DNA of 64,000 nt from Streptomyces yangpuensis (GTDB lineage Bacteria; Actinomycetota; Actinomycetes; Streptomycetales; Streptomycetaceae). Within the stretch, counting starts at the first letter, position 1, and every line of letters begins with the position of its first letter. The DNA lies in the NCBI RefSeq assembly GCF_001005295.1, contig NZ_LBMK01000001.1, positions 436,704 to 500,703 on the forward strand, read 5' to 3'. The position numbers and the translations under genes are program-made. This document shows, one piece after another, positions 62,201 to 64,000 of the stretch. The notes under the pieces were generated by a model. It had not been told where the DNA came from. It saw only the letters and a list, made by a program, of their open reading frames with translations, and made no database searches.

Positions 62201-64000
62201 TCAGTCGACCTCGGCGACCGCCTGGGCGAACTGCGCCGCGTACAGCCGGGCATAGGCCCCGCCCGACGCGAGCAGCTCCTCGTGCGTGCCCTGCTCCACG
62301 ATCGAGCCGCTCTCCATCACCAGGATCAGGTCGGCGTCGCGGATCGTGGAGAGCCGGTGCGCGATCACGAAGGACGTACGGCCGTGCGCCAGACGCGCCA
62401 TCGCCTTCTGGATCAGCACCTCGGTACGGGTGTCCACCGAGCTCGTCGCCTCGTCCAGGACCAGGATCACCGGGTCCGAAAGGAACGCCCGGGCGATGGT
62501 GATCAGCTGCTTCTCGCCCGCGCTGACACCCGCGCCCTCGTCGTCCAGCACCGTGTCGTAGCCGTCCGGCAGCGTCCGGATGAAGCGGTCCGCGTGCGCG
62601 GCCCGCGCCGCCTCCTCGATCTCGGCGCGCGTGACCTCGCGCGAAGCGCCGTAGGCGATGTTCTCCGCGATGGTCCCGCCGAACAGCCAGGTGTCCTGGA
62701 GCACCATGCCGATACCGCCGCGCAGTTCCTCGCGGGTCATCTTGGCGATGTCCACCCCGTCCAGGGCGATCTCCCCGCCCGTGACCTCGTAGAACCGCAT
62801 CAGCAGGTTCACCAGGGTGGTCTTGCCGGCGCCCGTCGGGCCGACGATCGCGACCGTGTGGCCCGGCTCCACCGAGAGCGAGAGGTTCTCGATCAGCGGC
62901 CGGTCCGGCTCGTAGCGGAAGGCCACCTTGTCGAAGGTGACCTGGCCGCGCAGCTCCTGCGGACGCTCCGGCACATCGGCGTCACGCTCCTGCTCCGGGG
63001 CGTCCAGCAGCTCGTACACCCGCTCCGCCGAGGCGACACCGGACTGCACGAGGTTCGCCATCGACGCGACCTGCGTCAGCGGCATCGAGAACTGCCGCGA
63101 GTACTGGATAAAAGCCTGCACGTCACCGATCGACAGGGTGCCGGAGGCGACCCGGAGCCCGCCGACCACCGCGATCAGCACGTAGTTGATGTTCGAGATG
63201 AAGAACATCACCGGCTGCATGATGCCGCTGACCAGCTGCGCCTTGAACGAGGCCCGGTACAGCGCCTCGTTCTGCTCGGCGAAGAGCGCCGCGGACTCCT
63301 TCTGCCGGCCGAAGACCTTGACCAGGTTGTGCCCGGAGTACATCTCCTCGATGTGGGCGTTGAGCGTGCCGGTCGTCTTCCACTGCTCCACGAACTGCGG
63401 CTGCGACTTCTTGCCGATCTTCGCCGCGACGTAGACCGAGACCGGTACGGTCCCCACCGCGACCAGCGCCAGCAGCGGCGAGATCCAGAACATCATCGCC
63501 AGCACGCCGACGATGGTCAGCAGCGAGTTCAGCAGCTGCCCCATCGTCTGCTGGAGCGTCTGGCCGATGTTGTCGATGTCGTTCGTGGCCCGGCTCAGCA
63601 CCTCGCCGCGCTTCTGCTGGTCGAAGTACGACAGCGGCAGCCGCGACAGCTTCGCCTGGAGCTCCTCGCGCATCCGGTACAGGGTGCCGTTCATGACGTG
63701 GTTCGACAGCCGGGTCGCGACCAGCATCAGCAGCCCCGCCAGGGTGAAGACCACCAGCGCCCAGACCGCCACGACCCCGACGGCACCGAAGTCGATGCCC
63801 TGGCCCGGGGTGAAGTCGGTGCCGGACAGCATGTCCGCCATGCCCTCGTCGCCGCGGGCGCGCATCCCGTCCAGCGCCTGCTGCTTGGTCACACCGGCCG
63901 GCATCTCCCGGCCGACGATCCCCGCGAAGACCAGGTCGGTCGCCTCGCCGAGGATCTTCGGTCCGACGACCGCGCAGGCGACGCTGCCGACGACGGCCAG
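62201..64000 (-). CDS. ABC exporter (permease-ATPase fusion), partial at the window edge
   Basis: At least 600 residues; the N-terminus is beyond the window, and the frame is open to base 64000. The membrane part contains an FDQQKRGEVLSRATNDIDNIGQT loop of type-IV exporters. The ATPase part has Walker A GPTGAGKTTLV, Q-loop LQDTWLFGGTIAENI, a signature region GVSAGEKQLITIARAFLSDP where VSGGE-type is changed to VSAGE, Walker B VILVLDEATSSVD and H-loop AHRLST. It is the second half of a heterodimeric multidrug-type exporter; the other half is likely upstream. Confidence 0.9.
   Translation of the reverse strand: MAVVGSVACAVVGPKILGEATDLVFAGIVGREMPAGVTKQQALDGMRARGDEGMADMLSGTDFTPGQGIDFGAVGVVAVWALVVFTLAGLLMLVATRLSNHVMNGTLYRMREELQAKLSRLPLSYFDQQKRGEVLSRATNDIDNIGQTLQQTMGQLLNSLLTIVGVLAMMFWISPLLALVAVGTVPVSVYVAAKIGKKSQPQFVEQWKTTGTLNAHIEEMYSGHNLVKVFGRQKESAALFAEQNEALYRASFKAQLVSGIMQPVMFFISNINYVLIAVVGGLRVASGTLSIGDVQAFIQYSRQFSMPLTQVASMANLVQSGVASAERVYELLDAPEQERDADVPERPQELRGQVTFDKVAFRYEPDRPLIENLSLSVEPGHTVAIVGPTGAGKTTLVNLLMRFYEVTGGEIALDGVDIAKMTREELRGGIGMVLQDTWLFGGTIAENIAYGASREVTRAEIEEAARAAHADRFIRTLPDGYDTVLDDEGAGVSAGEKQLITIARAFLSDPVILVLDEATSSVDTRTEVLIQKAMARLAHGRTSFVIAHRLSTIRDADLILVMESGSIVEQGTHEELLASGGAYARLYAAQFAQAVAEVD

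Overview
The window is a piece of a high-GC actinobacterial chromosome, almost certainly Streptomyces. The base composition is very GC-rich with G/C in nearly every third codon position, GTG starts are common, and the gene set (group 2 sigma factor HrdA, actinobacterial LeuA, Zur/ZnuABC, PPDK, class F sortase, GlnR-type boxes, the dispersed GC-rich repeat at 6.6 kb) is typical of the Streptomyces core. I see no rRNA, tRNA, CRISPR, prophage or insertion sequence. About 60 protein genes fill most of the sequence.

Layout. 1-10.3 kb (+): end of rsmE, then HIT protein, RNase Z, PfkB kinase, phoH, ybeY, a CBS/CorC protein, an MmcQ/YjbR protein, a degenerate cytidine-deaminase-like protein and era. 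A foreign-looking block at 6.5-9.3 kb lies before era: a dispersed repeat, the tail of an AraC/GlxA regulator, and two secreted/membrane proteins of WxL/DUF916 type. The second of these has no stop codon and reads in frame into era. 10.3-13.4 kb (-): methyltransferase, GNAT, emfourin and an M4 metalloprotease. 13.6-15.6 kb (+): leuA preceded by a leucine-rich leader peptide. 15.6-23 kb: SDR, TerB-like protein, NCS2 permease, secreted phospholipase-D-like protein, recO, uppS and a YcxB-like protein. 23-26.2 kb (-): znuA-znuC-znuB and zur with a zinc operator. 26.3-36.4 kb: glyS, an AKR-TetR pair, DoxX/MarR divergent pair, MFS pump, dusB and ppdK. 36.8-40.5 kb: ArsR-type regulator, Tat-exported DUF839 protein, truncated haemoglobin and VOC protein.

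40.5-58.5 kb carries nitrate/nitrite assimilation in scattered pieces: an FAD oxidoreductase-nirB-nirD operon (-), a ferric-reductase-like flavocytochrome, a TSUP exporter, a sirohydrochlorin chelatase that could supply sirohaem, and the molybdopterin nitrate reductase nasA. GlnR-like boxes with exact 11-bp spacing lie before both the nirBD operon and nasA. Between them are a class F sortase with a surface protein, a GGCT-like protein, dnaG, an FAD reductase, dgt and SanA. 58.5-60.8 kb (-) is a tight three-gene unit: WXG-like protein, WXG-like protein with a hydrolase-like tail, and lipoprotein. hrdA and the end of an ABC exporter close the window.

How the genes work together: most clusters are ordinary housekeeping (ribosome/RNA maturation, zinc supply, nitrogen assimilation). 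The parts I find least explained are the DUF916-Era continuous frame, the WXG/hydrolase/lipoprotein unit, the sortase partner without an LPxTG motif, the palindrome that overlaps a 50-codon frame at 56.2 kb, and a set of genes whose -10 boxes sit 6-8 bp before the start codon, suggesting leaderless mRNAs.
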